In this document: piece after piece, positions 1 to 7,096 of the stretch
Numbering within the stretch: position 1 is the stretch's first letter
Layout of the letters: each line of letters opens with the position of its first letter
NCBI GenBank assembly: GCA_022565415.1
Contig: JAIUMT010000131.1
Location: 1-8,244 of the forward strand
Direction of reading: 5' to 3'
Length of the DNA: 8,244 bases
Source of the DNA: Balneolales bacterium
Lineage (GTDB): Bacteria > Bacteroidota > Rhodothermia > Balneolales > HLUCCA01
Translations under genes and position numbers: made by a program
Notes under the pieces: model-generated
Told to the model about the DNA's origin: nothing
The model's input: only the letters and a program-made list of their open reading frames with translations
Databases searched by the model: none

Positions 1-1
1 A

Positions 2-571
2 TTTATATTTTACCCGAAATCTCCGCGGTACATCTCGCCTGAAGATGCCAAAGAAATTATTAACTGGATTGAAGGTCCCGATTGTGTGGGTGTTTTCGTC
101 AATCAGCCTTTAGAGGAAGTTCAGGAAATTGCTGATACCACGGGAATTACAGTTGTACAATTGCACGGCGATGAACAGCCGGAATACTGCGAACAACTCG
201 AACATGTGAAAATCATCAAGGCATTTCGTGTTTCCCCTGAAATGACGAGCGAACATCTTCGTTATTTGATGGAACCATATACCAAGCATGTTGATTTCTT
301 CTTATTCGACACGTATGTGGCTGGGCAACCGGGTGGAACCGGAAAAACCTTCAATTGGGAGGTAATTAATGAACTAACCGAAGACTACGACATTTTCTTA
401 TCAGGTGGCTTGACTCCGGAAAACATTAAATCAGCGACTAAAACGGTCCATCCGTATGCAGTAGATCTGTCTAGCGGGCTTGAAATTTCGCCAGGAGTGA
501 AAGATTTTGCCAAAATGGAAGATTTCTTCGAGCGGATGGAGAAAATCAACGAACAGTTCAGTCATTTTTAA
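2..571 (+). CDS. trpF: Phosphoribosylanthranilate isomerase TrpF (5' end outside window)
   Basis: This is the C-terminal 189 codons of N-(5'-phosphoribosyl)anthranilate isomerase, the cytoplasmic enzyme that converts PRA to CdRP in tryptophan synthesis. The reading frame is open from the first bases, so the start and the N-terminal catalytic Cys lie upstream. The first visible residues, FIFYPKSPRYI, match the family's conserved block after strand 2. Next come VVQLHGDE (strand 3), then FLFDTYVAGQPGGTGKTFNW, which holds the catalytic Asp (FD) and the GGTGK loop. The phosphate-binding segments are LSGGLTPENI and AVDLSSGLEISPGVKD. The total length implied is normal for a monofunctional TrpF of about 205-215 residues. 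An internal ATG at 86 would remove the strand-2 block and is not the start. trpB follows after 13 bases, so the two are surely co-transcribed. No fusion to TrpC is visible in the part seen. Confidence 0.96.
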   Translation, partial: FIFYPKSPRYISPEDAKEIINWIEGPDCVGVFVNQPLEEVQEIADTTGITVVQLHGDEQPEYCEQLEHVKIIKAFRVSPEMTSEHLRYLMEPYTKHVDFFLFDTYVAGQPGGTGKTFNWEVINELTEDYDIFLSGGLTPENIKSATKTVHPYAVDLSSGLEISPGVKDFAKMEDFFERMEKINEQFSHF

Positions 572-584
572 AAAAAACATCACA

Positions 585-1769
585 ATGCAGTATACAAGTC
601 CGACTAAAACCGGCTATTTCGGAAAATTCGGAGGTAAATTTGTACCGGAAATTCTTATTCCAGCCCTCGAAGAACTTGAAGCAGCGTATGATTTAATTCG
701 CGATGATCCTTCTTTTGAAAAGGAGTATCTGTACATGTTGCAGGAGTATGTCGGGCGACCAACTCCGTTAACGTTCGCAGAACGCCTTACAGAACATTAC
801 GGAAAGGCGAAAATCTACCTGAAACGTGAAGATCTGTGTCATACGGGTGCTCATAAAATCAATAACACCGTTGGCCAGGTGCTTTTGGCCCGAAGAATGG
901 GTAAAAAGCGCATTATTGCCGAGACCGGAGCAGGTCAGCATGGCGTGGCAACAGCCACAGTTTGTGCACGATTCGGCATGGAATGTGTGGTTTACATGGG
1001 CGCCGAAGACACCGAAAGGCAAAAACTTAACGTAGATCGTATGCGCCTGCTTGGTGCAGAAGTTCGTCCGGTTACCAGCGGATCTCAAACGTTAAAAGAC
1101 GCTACCAACGAGGCTATCCGAGACTGGGTTACGAACGTAGAAGACACATTTTACATCATCGGATCTGTGGTCGGTCCGCATCCGTACCCAATGATGGTTC
1201 GCGATTTCCACCGAATTATCGGCGACGAAACGAAACGACAGCTTTTGGAAAAAGAAGGACGTTTGCCGGATCACATCATTGCTTGTGTCGGTGGTGGATC
1301 AAACGCCATGGGCATTTTCTATCCGTTCATCGAAGATGAATCGGTAAAACTGTACGGGGTGGAAGCAGCCGGATATGGCGTCGAGTCAGGTAAAACGGCA
1401 GCGACCTTCGCCAAAGGAACACCTGGCGTACTACACGGATCTTTGAGCTATTTACTTCAGACCCATCAGGGGCAAATTGCCCTCGCGCACTCAGTAAGCG
1501 CCGGACTCGATTACCCTGGAGTTGGTCCCGAACACGCTCACTTATTCGACATCAAACGTGTTAAGTACGTTCCGATAACAGATGAAGAAGCCATGGATGG
1601 CGTTCGATTAACCTCAAGCATGGAAGGTATTATTCCTGCGCTGGAAACGGCCCATGCGATGGCCTATTTGGAAGTGCTCATGCCAACGACTTCATCCGAC
1701 GAATTAGTGGTCATAAATTGTTCAGGAAGGGGAGATAAAGATATGGGAACCATCTCCCAATTCATTTAA
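585..1769 (+). CDS. trpB: Tryptophan synthase beta subunit TrpB
   Basis: PLP-dependent beta chain that condenses indole with serine to give tryptophan, acting in the cytoplasm as an alpha2-beta2 complex with TrpA. The chosen start is the ATG at 585, giving 394 residues (MQYTSPTKTGYFGKFGG...), the usual length for a TrpB1. An in-frame ATG at 507 would add 26 residues that overlap trpF and resemble no TrpB N-terminus. Visible motifs: LKREDLCHTGAHKINN with the PLP lysine at K91, AETGAGQHG with catalytic E113, phosphate-binding GGGSNAMG at 236-243, the COMM-side SAGLDYPGVGPEH with D309, EGIIPALE with E348, and CSGRGDKD near the C-terminus with S380. The Cys in REDLCH sits where E. coli has Asn. 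This is the canonical, TrpA-activated type rather than the TrpB2 type. It lies between trpF and trpA, with no Shine-Dalgarno before the start and an A-rich leader. Confidence 0.98.
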   Translation: MQYTSPTKTGYFGKFGGKFVPEILIPALEELEAAYDLIRDDPSFEKEYLYMLQEYVGRPTPLTFAERLTEHYGKAKIYLKREDLCHTGAHKINNTVGQVLLARRMGKKRIIAETGAGQHGVATATVCARFGMECVVYMGAEDTERQKLNVDRMRLLGAEVRPVTSGSQTLKDATNEAIRDWVTNVEDTFYIIGSVVGPHPYPMMVRDFHRIIGDETKRQLLEKEGRLPDHIIACVGGGSNAMGIFYPFIEDESVKLYGVEAAGYGVESGKTAATFAKGTPGVLHGSLSYLLQTHQGQIALAHSVSAGLDYPGVGPEHAHLFDIKRVKYVPITDEEAMDGVRLTSSMEGIIPALETAHAMAYLEVLMPTTSSDELVVINCSGRGDKDMGTISQFI

Positions 1770-1794
1770 ACATCGAAGTTAAAAATATTTCAAT

Positions 1795-2595
1795 ATGTCT
1801 GTAGAGCGAATTTCATCGGTTTTTACAAAAGATAGAGTCGATCCGGTGATGGCACTTTTTATCACAGCCGGATATCCGGAACCATCCGTAACGCCTGATC
1901 TGCTTCTGGCTTTGGAAGAGTCCGGAGCCGACATTATCGAACTGGGTATGCCGTTCAGCGATCCGCTTGCCGACGGACCAACCATTCAGTATTCGAGTGA
2001 AGTCGCCATAGAGGCTGGCACCGATTTGGATAAAATTTTCGGAATGGTGAAAGAGGTGAGGCAATCATCTCAGATTCCGATAGTGCTTATGGGTTATATC
2101 AATCCGATTTTGCACTATGGGATTGATGAGTTCTTTAAAGCTGCAAGCGAGTCGGGTGTAGATGGATTTATTTTGCCTGATGTTCCTGTGGAAGAATCCA
2201 CTCTGATTGAGGAATTTTGCCGCAAATATGAAATGGCTTTGATTTATTTGGTTGCTCCGAACACCAGCGATGCGCGCATGAGGCTCATCGATTCTAAATC
2301 TCAGGGATTTGTGTATTGCGTTTCGGTAACTGGAGTAACAGGCGCCAGAGATGGCGATCAAGTAGCTACATCAGTTCAGCGATTCATCGATCGCGTGAAA
2401 CAAAATGTGGTGCACAATCCGGTTTTGGTTGGGTTTGGAATCAAGTCTCACGAAGATGCGAAACGGATATCGGCGGGTTTGAACGGATTTGTGGTTGGTA
2501 GCGCCTTAATCGACACCATCCGAAAAAATTATCCGAACTCCGATTGGCTGGATCAAACAAAAGCGTTTGTGCGTGATATAAAATTTGGTAAGTAA
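1795..2595 (+). CDS. trpA: Tryptophan synthase alpha subunit TrpA
   Basis: Alpha chain of tryptophan synthase, a TIM barrel that cleaves indole-3-glycerol phosphate into indole and glyceraldehyde 3-phosphate and channels indole to TrpB. At 266 residues it has the normal family length. Both catalytic acids fall at the E. coli numbering: E49 in IIELGMPFSDP and D60 in LADGPTIQ. The flexible loop is SVTGVTGAR at 177-185, preceded by Y174, equivalent to E. coli Y175. Phosphate is held by GFGIKSHEDAKR (213-224) and VVGSALID (233-240). The gap after trpB is 25 bases (A/T-rich, no Shine-Dalgarno). It is the last trp gene here: the next 86 bases are non-coding and the following gene is unrelated, so the trp operon probably ends at this stop, although I see no hairpin terminator. 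Confidence 0.98.
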   Translation: MSVERISSVFTKDRVDPVMALFITAGYPEPSVTPDLLLALEESGADIIELGMPFSDPLADGPTIQYSSEVAIEAGTDLDKIFGMVKEVRQSSQIPIVLMGYINPILHYGIDEFFKAASESGVDGFILPDVPVEESTLIEEFCRKYEMALIYLVAPNTSDARMRLIDSKSQGFVYCVSVTGVTGARDGDQVATSVQRFIDRVKQNVVHNPVLVGFGIKSHEDAKRISAGLNGFVVGSALIDTIRKNYPNSDWLDQTKAFVRDIKFGK

Positions 2596-2681
2596 CCGAT
2601 TCGTTAAGGTTAGGTAACATTAATATGCAGTTCCATAAATTTGTACGGTTCCTTATACTGATTTAAATCAAATTATTGCTT
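2596..2681 (+). promoter_or_regulatory. Intergenic gap between trp and DUF4837-bio genes, with candidate promoter
   Basis: This 86-base A/T-rich stretch is the only sizeable non-coding gap in the window, so it is the natural place for the promoter of the downstream genes. It contains TAAATTTG at 2636-2643, an exact match to the Bacteroidota -7 consensus TAnnTTTG. The best -33 candidate is TTAG at 2610-2613, one mismatch from TTTG, with a 22-base spacer that is rather long. A start of transcription near 2650 would leave a leader of about 30 bases. A TATACT at 2654-2659 is also present but has no convincing -35 partner. I find no stem-loop with a T-run for ending trp transcription. The element match is seen directly; promoter activity is inferred. 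Confidence 0.4.
2659..2670. promoter_or_regulatory. Perfect 12-base palindrome, possible operator
   Basis: TGATTTAAATCA is identical to its own reverse complement over all 12 bases. It ends 11 bases before the ATG of the DUF4837 gene and lies just downstream of the promoter-like TAAATTTG. This is where a repressor site would block initiation or elongation. It does not match the BirA operator (TTGTnAACC with an inverted partner about 15 bases away) or the BioR box (TTATnTATAA). With A/T-rich DNA, a chance palindrome is quite possible, so the regulatory role is a guess. Confidence 0.25.
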
Positions 2682-3782
2682 ATGAAAAATGTCTTACTAC
2701 TTCCGTTACTCGCTTCTTTGCTATTTTCTGTAATTGCCTGCGGAGGTGATTATCGTCAGAAAGCGCAAGGACTGCCATCTGAGGTCTATGTTTTAATGGA
2801 TTCATCCAGACATGAAGGACCAGTTGCTGAAGCGTTGAGAGACGTTTACGGGGAGTACATATTTACGATGCCCCGCTACGAGCCCCGCTACGATTTGCGA
2901 TTTGCTGGTCTGCGAACCCAGAATGACTTACAACAAGCTCAAAAGCACAGAAACCTAATTATTGCCGCATCAATTGATGAGGACAGTAATGTTGGATCGT
3001 ATTTGCGCTCGTTGCTTAGCGAAGAAGTTCAGGCTCGCGTTCGCGCAGGCACTTTGCATGAAATTCCCCTCAAAGACCGTTGGTACCGCGATCAATGGAT
3101 ATTAATTCTCACAGCAGCCGACGAAGAAACACTGGAAGCGCGCATCAGAAATAATTCAGGTTCACATCTGCGTACACTAAATGAAGTGGAGCTGGCTCGA
3201 TGGACATTAGAAGTTTATCGCCGAGGTGAGATTCCCGCCATAGCCGATACCCTCTGGAATGAGCGTGGTTTTCGGTTTCGCGTGCAACACGATTATGAAA
3301 TCGGAGTAGATACAACAGATTTTGTTTCTATGCGACGTTTCCTCCCAGAAAACGATCGTTGGATCTGGGTGTGGCACAAAGATAATGTTGCCGATCTGGA
3401 TTTTATCTCTGAAAAATGGATTAATACCACCCGCGATAGTTTATTGAATATCTACATCCGTGGTTCTAGAGAAGATGCCTACATACGTTCTGATTACAGG
3501 CGAGGTCATAAAACCGAGTTCATGCGAATTAACGATATGGAAACGTATGAGTCGCGAGGAAGTTGGATTATGTCTGACTATTCAATGGGCGGACCCTATC
3601 TTAACTATGTATTTCATGATGCTGACCAACAACGCTTATACATGATGGAATTAGCTCAGTTTTCACCACGATATCGACTGCGCCGCTTTATGTATCAGTT
3701 TGAAGCCATTGCACGAACGTTTGAAACCAATCCGGATTTTGATCCGGCTGATGTTCAGGTTCCGCTTTCAGTGGCTGAGTAA
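2682..3782 (+). CDS. DUF4837 family lipoprotein
   Basis: A 366-residue predicted lipoprotein of unknown function. Residues 1-20 (MKNVLLLPLLASLLFSVIAC) form a signal peptide with lipobox VIAC, so C20 would be lipidated; GGD follows. I assign DUF4837, a Bacteroidota family, from remembered members sharing the same order of features: a V-[LI]-MD-type strand, then [EG]GPVAEALRD (44-53), then MPRYEPRYDLRF (63-74), a mid-protein WILILTAADEETLEARI repeat of that fold (139-155), a second half starting GFRFRVQHDYEI (196-207), WIWVWHKDN (227-235), and the C-terminal GSWIMSDYSMGGPYLNYVF (293-311) and YQFEAIARTFE (338-348). No catalytic motif is recognisable. The start chosen is ATG 2682; a TTG two codons earlier is possible but unnecessary. 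It may be inner- or outer-membrane anchored, facing the periplasm. bioF begins 3 bases after its stop, so it is probably co-transcribed with the biotin genes, although a biotin role is not shown. Confidence 0.85.
   Translation: MKNVLLLPLLASLLFSVIACGGDYRQKAQGLPSEVYVLMDSSRHEGPVAEALRDVYGEYIFTMPRYEPRYDLRFAGLRTQNDLQQAQKHRNLIIAASIDEDSNVGSYLRSLLSEEVQARVRAGTLHEIPLKDRWYRDQWILILTAADEETLEARIRNNSGSHLRTLNEVELARWTLEVYRRGEIPAIADTLWNERGFRFRVQHDYEIGVDTTDFVSMRRFLPENDRWIWVWHKDNVADLDFISEKWINTTRDSLLNIYIRGSREDAYIRSDYRRGHKTEFMRINDMETYESRGSWIMSDYSMGGPYLNYVFHDADQQRLYMMELAQFSPRYRLRRFMYQFEAIARTFETNPDFDPADVQVPLSVAE
2871..2894 (+). repeat. Two tandem copies of a 12-base unit inside the DUF4837 gene
   Basis: Two adjacent 12-base units, CCCCGCTACGAG and CCCCGCTACGAT, differ only in the last base. 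They encode Pro-Arg-Tyr-Glu and Pro-Arg-Tyr-Asp (residues 64-71). This looks like an in-frame duplication of four codons by slippage. It keeps the reading frame, so the gene remains intact. Confidence 0.7.
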
Positions 3783-3785
3783 GCT

Positions 3786-4910
3786 GTGAAATCCCGCTTT
3801 GAATTCGTGAAAGACGCCCTCGAAGCTCGGCAACGTGCGGAACAGTTACGTTCTCTGAATGAATTTGAAAAAGATTCGGGTTTAATTAATGTCTGCGGCA
3901 ACGACTATCTCGGATTGTCAAAACATCCGCAGGTAATTAACTACTCTCAAAACTATTTACTGAAATCAGGTGCCGGAAGTACTGCTTCTCGTCTAATAGC
4001 AGGAACAAATCGAGCCCACATTGAGCTTGAAAAAGAGCTGGCAACCTGGCTTGAACGAGAATCGGTTCTCCTGTTTAACTCCGGATTTCAGATGAACTCG
4101 TCGTTGATTGGTGCCCTCGCCGATAAGAACACGCACCTCTATTACGACAAACTCAATCATAACAGTTTGATTCAAGGTGCTATTTTGAGTCGGGCTAATC
4201 TGCATCGGTACCGTCATTGCGATACAGATCACCTCAGCACACTTATCAAAAAGTATCACTCTGCCGGAAAGCATCATATCATCGTTACTGAAAGTGTGTT
4301 CAGTATGGATGGTGATGTGCCGAACTTGTCCGAAATTTCGAATATTGCCGATGAGTTTGACGCTATTTTGATTGTTGATGAGGCACATTCTGTTGGGTTG
4401 TGGGGTCCGGGAGGACGTGGATTCACATTCGACGACTCTCGCGTCGATATGGTGCTTGGGACATTCGGTAAGGCCTTCGGATCATTTGGCGCCTTCGCGG
4501 CCTGCAGCGATCAGCTGAAGACCTACCTGGTGAATTTTTGTCCGGGTTTCGTGTATACCACAGCGTTGCCACCAGCTACAATCGGTGCCACGTTGGGTGC
4601 ACTTAAACTGATGCCGACTTTGGACGAAGTGAGAAATCGGGTTTTAAACCTCTCGCAGAAGTTTCGCACAGAGCTCACTCAACACGGATTTGATATTTCC
4701 GGATCTACATCTCAAATAATTCCCGTTGTTATCGGAAGCGAGGAAAAGACGTTAGAACTGGCTCAAAAACTTCAAAATGCGGGGTTTCAGGCGTATGCAG
4801 TACGTCCGCCTACGGTAGCTGCCGGACGATCCCGAATTCGATTCACAATCACAGCAGATTTAACTGAAAAGCACATCGATCAGCTCATTGCCGAATTACT
4901 TACGTCATGA
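3786..4910 (+). CDS. bioF: 8-amino-7-oxononanoate synthase BioF
   Basis: PLP-dependent alpha-oxoamine synthase that joins pimeloyl-ACP (or -CoA) to L-alanine with loss of CO2, giving KAPA, the first step of the biotin ring pathway. It is 374 residues, close to E. coli BioF (384). Visible motifs: NDYLGLSKHP (39-48), GAGSTASRLIAGT (62-74), DKLNHNSLIQG (121-131, with the His that stacks on PLP at H125), TESVFSMDGDVPNL (168-181), IVDEAHSVGLWG (196-207, D198 and H201), and GTFGKAFGSFGAF with the PLP lysine at K229. The C-terminal RPPTVAAGRSRIRFTITA matches the usual RPPTVP-G-[ST]-R-[LI]-R block with Ala for the second Pro. The start is GTG at 3786, which keeps the family N-terminal helix (FVKDALEARQRAEQLR); no ATG is nearby upstream. 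Its stop overlaps the next start as ATGA. The other oxoamine synthases (KBL, ALAS, SPT) are possible by fold, but the bio neighbours decide for BioF. Confidence 0.96.
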   Translation: MKSRFEFVKDALEARQRAEQLRSLNEFEKDSGLINVCGNDYLGLSKHPQVINYSQNYLLKSGAGSTASRLIAGTNRAHIELEKELATWLERESVLLFNSGFQMNSSLIGALADKNTHLYYDKLNHNSLIQGAILSRANLHRYRHCDTDHLSTLIKKYHSAGKHHIIVTESVFSMDGDVPNLSEISNIADEFDAILIVDEAHSVGLWGPGGRGFTFDDSRVDMVLGTFGKAFGSFGAFAACSDQLKTYLVNFCPGFVYTTALPPATIGATLGALKLMPTLDEVRNRVLNLSQKFRTELTQHGFDISGSTSQIIPVVIGSEEKTLELAQKLQNAGFQAYAVRPPTVAAGRSRIRFTITADLTEKHIDQLIAELLTS

Positions 4911-5611
4911 ATCAATCAGAATATGTAGTCCATTTGTTTCACGGATGGGGGTGTACTTCTGATATCTGGAAGCCATTAATCCGTGAACTTCGTATGCATT
5001 CGGTATTGAAAAACGCTGATTTTGTTATCTACGATCGCGGTTATTCGTCAGTTGAAAGTTCTTCATTATTTCCAGAAGCATTTGCCTCCGATAAAAAGCA
5101 TATGCTGTTTACCCACTCGATGGGACATTTTTTTGTTCCTGCCGGTTTGTGGCCGCATGTATCACATTGGAACATGATTAGTGGGTTTCTGCAGTTTCAT
5201 GATGTCGGTAAAGAGCAATCTAAACGCGTACTGAAACGAATGATTCGATCGTTGGAATCAGACCCATGCCAGGTTTTACGACAGTTTCATCAAAATTTAT
5301 TTTCGCCTGTTGAACAACTAAATTCAGACGGATTGGTTATCAAAAATTTTGATATAAGTAGATTGAGTAATGATTTAGTAACCTTAGATTCGGCAGAATT
5401 CGACAAATCTTGTATCGTAGATTCAACTAATCTGAGTATCTTTCATGGTACAGAAGACCGCATTGTACCCCTTGACCACGCCGTGCTCGTGAGCGAACAA
5501 TTGAACGCATCCGACCCAATATTCGTTAATAATGGAAGCCACGCAATTTTGATCACAGATCCCGTAACCATCGCAAGCGAAGTGGAAAAACAATTAAACA
5601 CATCTTTTTGA
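4907..5611 (+). CDS. BioH-like alpha/beta hydrolase, probable pimeloyl-ACP methyl ester esterase
   Basis: A 234-residue cytoplasmic alpha/beta hydrolase without signal peptide. The N-terminal LFHGWGCTSDIWKPLIREL (10-28) closely resembles BioH's LLHGWG...W..... The likely triad is S71 in a nucleophile elbow THSMG (the usual first Gly is Thr), D184 in FHGTEDRIVP, and H212 in NGSHAILITDP, each in the expected order. The segment at about 95-165 would be the helical cap (KRVLKRMIRSLESDP...VLRQFHQNLF), like BioH's VLAGFQQQL region. From position between bioF and bioC, I infer that it removes the methyl ester from pimeloyl-ACP, ending chain extension and supplying BioF. Family alternatives are BioG (which also begins with a GWG block) or another of the unrelated esterases that replace BioH. 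It overlaps bioF by 4 bases (ATGA) and ends one base before bioC, so translation is likely coupled. DNA at 5281-5460 is only about 32% GC. I leave the symbol blank because BioH and BioG cannot be separated safely by eye. Confidence 0.85.
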   Translation: MNQSEYVVHLFHGWGCTSDIWKPLIRELRMHSVLKNADFVIYDRGYSSVESSSLFPEAFASDKKHMLFTHSMGHFFVPAGLWPHVSHWNMISGFLQFHDVGKEQSKRVLKRMIRSLESDPCQVLRQFHQNLFSPVEQLNSDGLVIKNFDISRLSNDLVTLDSAEFDKSCIVDSTNLSIFHGTEDRIVPLDHAVLVSEQLNASDPIFVNNGSHAILITDPVTIASEVEKQLNTSF

Positions 5612-5612
5612 A

Positions 5613-6422
5613 ATGTCTAACGTTCTCTCGACCGAAGTAACTGATATTAAAGAAAAAGTTGCTCAAAATTTTGGTGATAAAGCACGGGACTATAATCTCT
5701 ATGCTTTCGTGCAGCGCAAAGCCGCAGGCAGGTTTGCAGAGCTGGCAGAAGATGTGGTTGCCGACCTGGAATCACCGTATCTCGAATTAGGATGCGGGAC
5801 GGGATTTATCACTCAACCCGTCTTAAATCGATTATCTGGGGGGACCTTTTTCATAACGGATCTTTCCCCCGAAATGCTCGAGTCTTGTCAGCGAGATTTG
5901 GCAAAACCCGGGAATGTAGATATAGTTTTTGAGCAACGAGACGCGGAAGATCAGTTACCAGAAAATTCTTACGGTTTGATTACGACCGCCCTCACAGCAC
6001 AATGGTTTGAATCAACGGAAAACACACTTTTGGGCTATCTGAATGCCCTGAAACCCGGTGGTGTGCTTATGTACTCTTACTTGGATGATCGCTGTTTCCC
6101 GGAGTGGAAGGCGCTGTGTGCCGAGACTGGTATTCCATTTACAGGCAATGTGTTGCCCCCAGCTGTGCCACTTTCATTCGATCCCGAGCGTTTCAGTTGG
6201 GAATTTTTTACAACCGAATTGTTTACCGAGGAATACGATTCACCATCTGAGTTTTTTAGAAACCTAAAGCGAATCGGAGCTGGCACGCAGCGATCGGGTC
6301 AGAAGAATAATCCCGGTGCCATTGTACAGCTAAATGAACAATGGTCGTTGCGACGCAAAAATGTATTTCAGGTAACTTATGGGATTACCTTCGGAGGGAT
6401 TCGTCGTAAAAGGGTAGGCTAA
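5613..6422 (+). CDS. bioC: Malonyl-ACP O-methyltransferase BioC
   Basis: SAM-dependent methyltransferase that caps the free carboxyl of malonyl-ACP (or -CoA) as a methyl ester, letting fatty acid synthase extend it to pimeloyl-ACP methyl ester. The 269 residues are slightly longer than E. coli BioC (251). The N-terminal VAQNFGDKARDYNLYAFVQRKAA (16-38) matches the BioC signature (FG-A-Y-A-Q-A). Motif I is YLELGCGTGFIT (56-67), the acidic residue at the end of strand 2 is D83 (FFITDLSPEML), followed by RDAEDQLP (109-116), ALTAQWF (126-132; E. coli NLAVQWC) and LKPGGVLMYSYL (146-157). The C-terminal FFRNLKRIGAGTQ and VTYGITFGG parallel E. coli's LSDLKGIGATH and LTYHLFLGV. Cytoplasmic. The ATG is one base past the stop of the hydrolase gene, and the TAA stop shares a base with the bioD ATG (TAATG). 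A generic methyltransferase is unlikely given these C-terminal matches and the neighbours. Confidence 0.94.
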   Translation: MSNVLSTEVTDIKEKVAQNFGDKARDYNLYAFVQRKAAGRFAELAEDVVADLESPYLELGCGTGFITQPVLNRLSGGTFFITDLSPEMLESCQRDLAKPGNVDIVFEQRDAEDQLPENSYGLITTALTAQWFESTENTLLGYLNALKPGGVLMYSYLDDRCFPEWKALCAETGIPFTGNVLPPAVPLSFDPERFSWEFFTTELFTEEYDSPSEFFRNLKRIGAGTQRSGQKNNPGAIVQLNEQWSLRRKNVFQVTYGITFGGIRRKRVG

Positions 6423-7087
6423 TGCGAGCGGATTTTCAGCCGGTCTGGGTTTTAGGAACCGATACGGAAATTGGCAAAACACTGGCCTCCGCGCTAATCC
6501 AGCATGCACTTGAGGCTTCGTATTGGAAGCCGGTCCAAAGCGGGTCCGATAATGGTGTGACCGATACGATGCGCGTTAAGTCGTTGTCGCAACGGCCGGA
6601 TGAAAGCTTTTTACCAGAACGGTGGCACTTAACCGAGCCGTTCTCGCCTCATAAATCGGCAAAAATTGACGGAGTTCGTATTAGATTGGCCGATTTTTCG
6701 TGGCCGGAATGTCGCGATACGTACTTAGTCGCTGAAGGTGCCGGCGGACTACTTGTTCCGCTGAACGATAAGGATTTACTTATTGATCTTGTTGCACAAC
6801 TAAGTGCTCCTGTTATCTTGGTATGCAGGTCATCGCTAGGTACGATTAATCATACTTTATTATCGGTAGAAGCCCTTCGTTCGCGAAATATCCCAATTAT
6901 TGGCTTCATCATGAGCGGTCGGCGGGATGCAGATAATAAACAAGCCATTGAGCACTTTTCCGGACTAGAATGCCTGGCCGAAATTCCTTATCTAGATGAT
7001 ATTAATCCGCGGGTTATCAAAGAGCTCGCGATTAACACAAAAATTGCCGCCAAAATCAAGGGTCGCCTAACTGAAATGCACTTTTAG
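6422..7087 (+). CDS. bioD: Dethiobiotin synthetase BioD
   Basis: ATP- and CO2-dependent ligase that closes the ureido ring of DAPA to give dethiobiotin, a cytoplasmic homodimer. It is 221 residues, the usual length. The P-loop is LGTDTEIGKTLAS (11-23, compare E. coli GTDTEVGKT). KPVQSG (36-41) carries catalytic K36. T47-D48 fits the Mg/ATP acid of the family, SPHKSA (75-80) the substrate contact, and VAEGAGGLLVPL (103-114) the conserved glycine-rich strand with E105. SSLGTINHTLLSVEALR (136-152) is the adenine/dimer region and GFIMSG (176-181, near IPIIG) the later strand. The start codon overlaps the bioC stop by one base (TAATG), with AAAAGGG about 8-14 bases upstream as a possible weak ribosome-binding site inside bioC. 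bioA starts 9 bases after its stop. All key residues are present, so it is expected to be active. Confidence 0.96.
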   Translation: MRADFQPVWVLGTDTEIGKTLASALIQHALEASYWKPVQSGSDNGVTDTMRVKSLSQRPDESFLPERWHLTEPFSPHKSAKIDGVRIRLADFSWPECRDTYLVAEGAGGLLVPLNDKDLLIDLVAQLSAPVILVCRSSLGTINHTLLSVEALRSRNIPIIGFIMSGRRDADNKQAIEHFSGLECLAEIPYLDDINPRVIKELAINTKIAAKIKGRLTEMHF

Positions 7088-7096
7088 TCCGTATTT

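Noticed and set aside
507..584. Upstream in-frame ATG for trpB, adding 26 residues
   Set aside because: The extension overlaps trpF by 65 bases and encodes a sequence unlike any TrpB N-terminus; the ATG at 585 gives the standard length and N-terminus.
2600..2620. BirA-type operator in the trpA-DUF4837 gap (GTTA at 2603, TAAC at 2615)
   Set aside because: The inverted arms are only four bases and the spacing does not fit the BirA operator.
2676..2681. TTG start for the DUF4837 lipoprotein
   Set aside because: It adds only two residues before a good ATG at 2682 and nothing favours it.
2596..2681. Rho-independent terminator or trp attenuator after trpA
   Set aside because: I found no GC stem with a following T-run and no leader peptide with Trp codons.
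3993..4388. 131-codon antisense frame inside bioF, and other shorter antisense or shifted frames (768-1088, 2065-2361, 6058-6286, 7516-7704)
   Set aside because: Each lies fully within a well-supported gene, shows no recognisable domain, and has the composition expected of a shadow frame.
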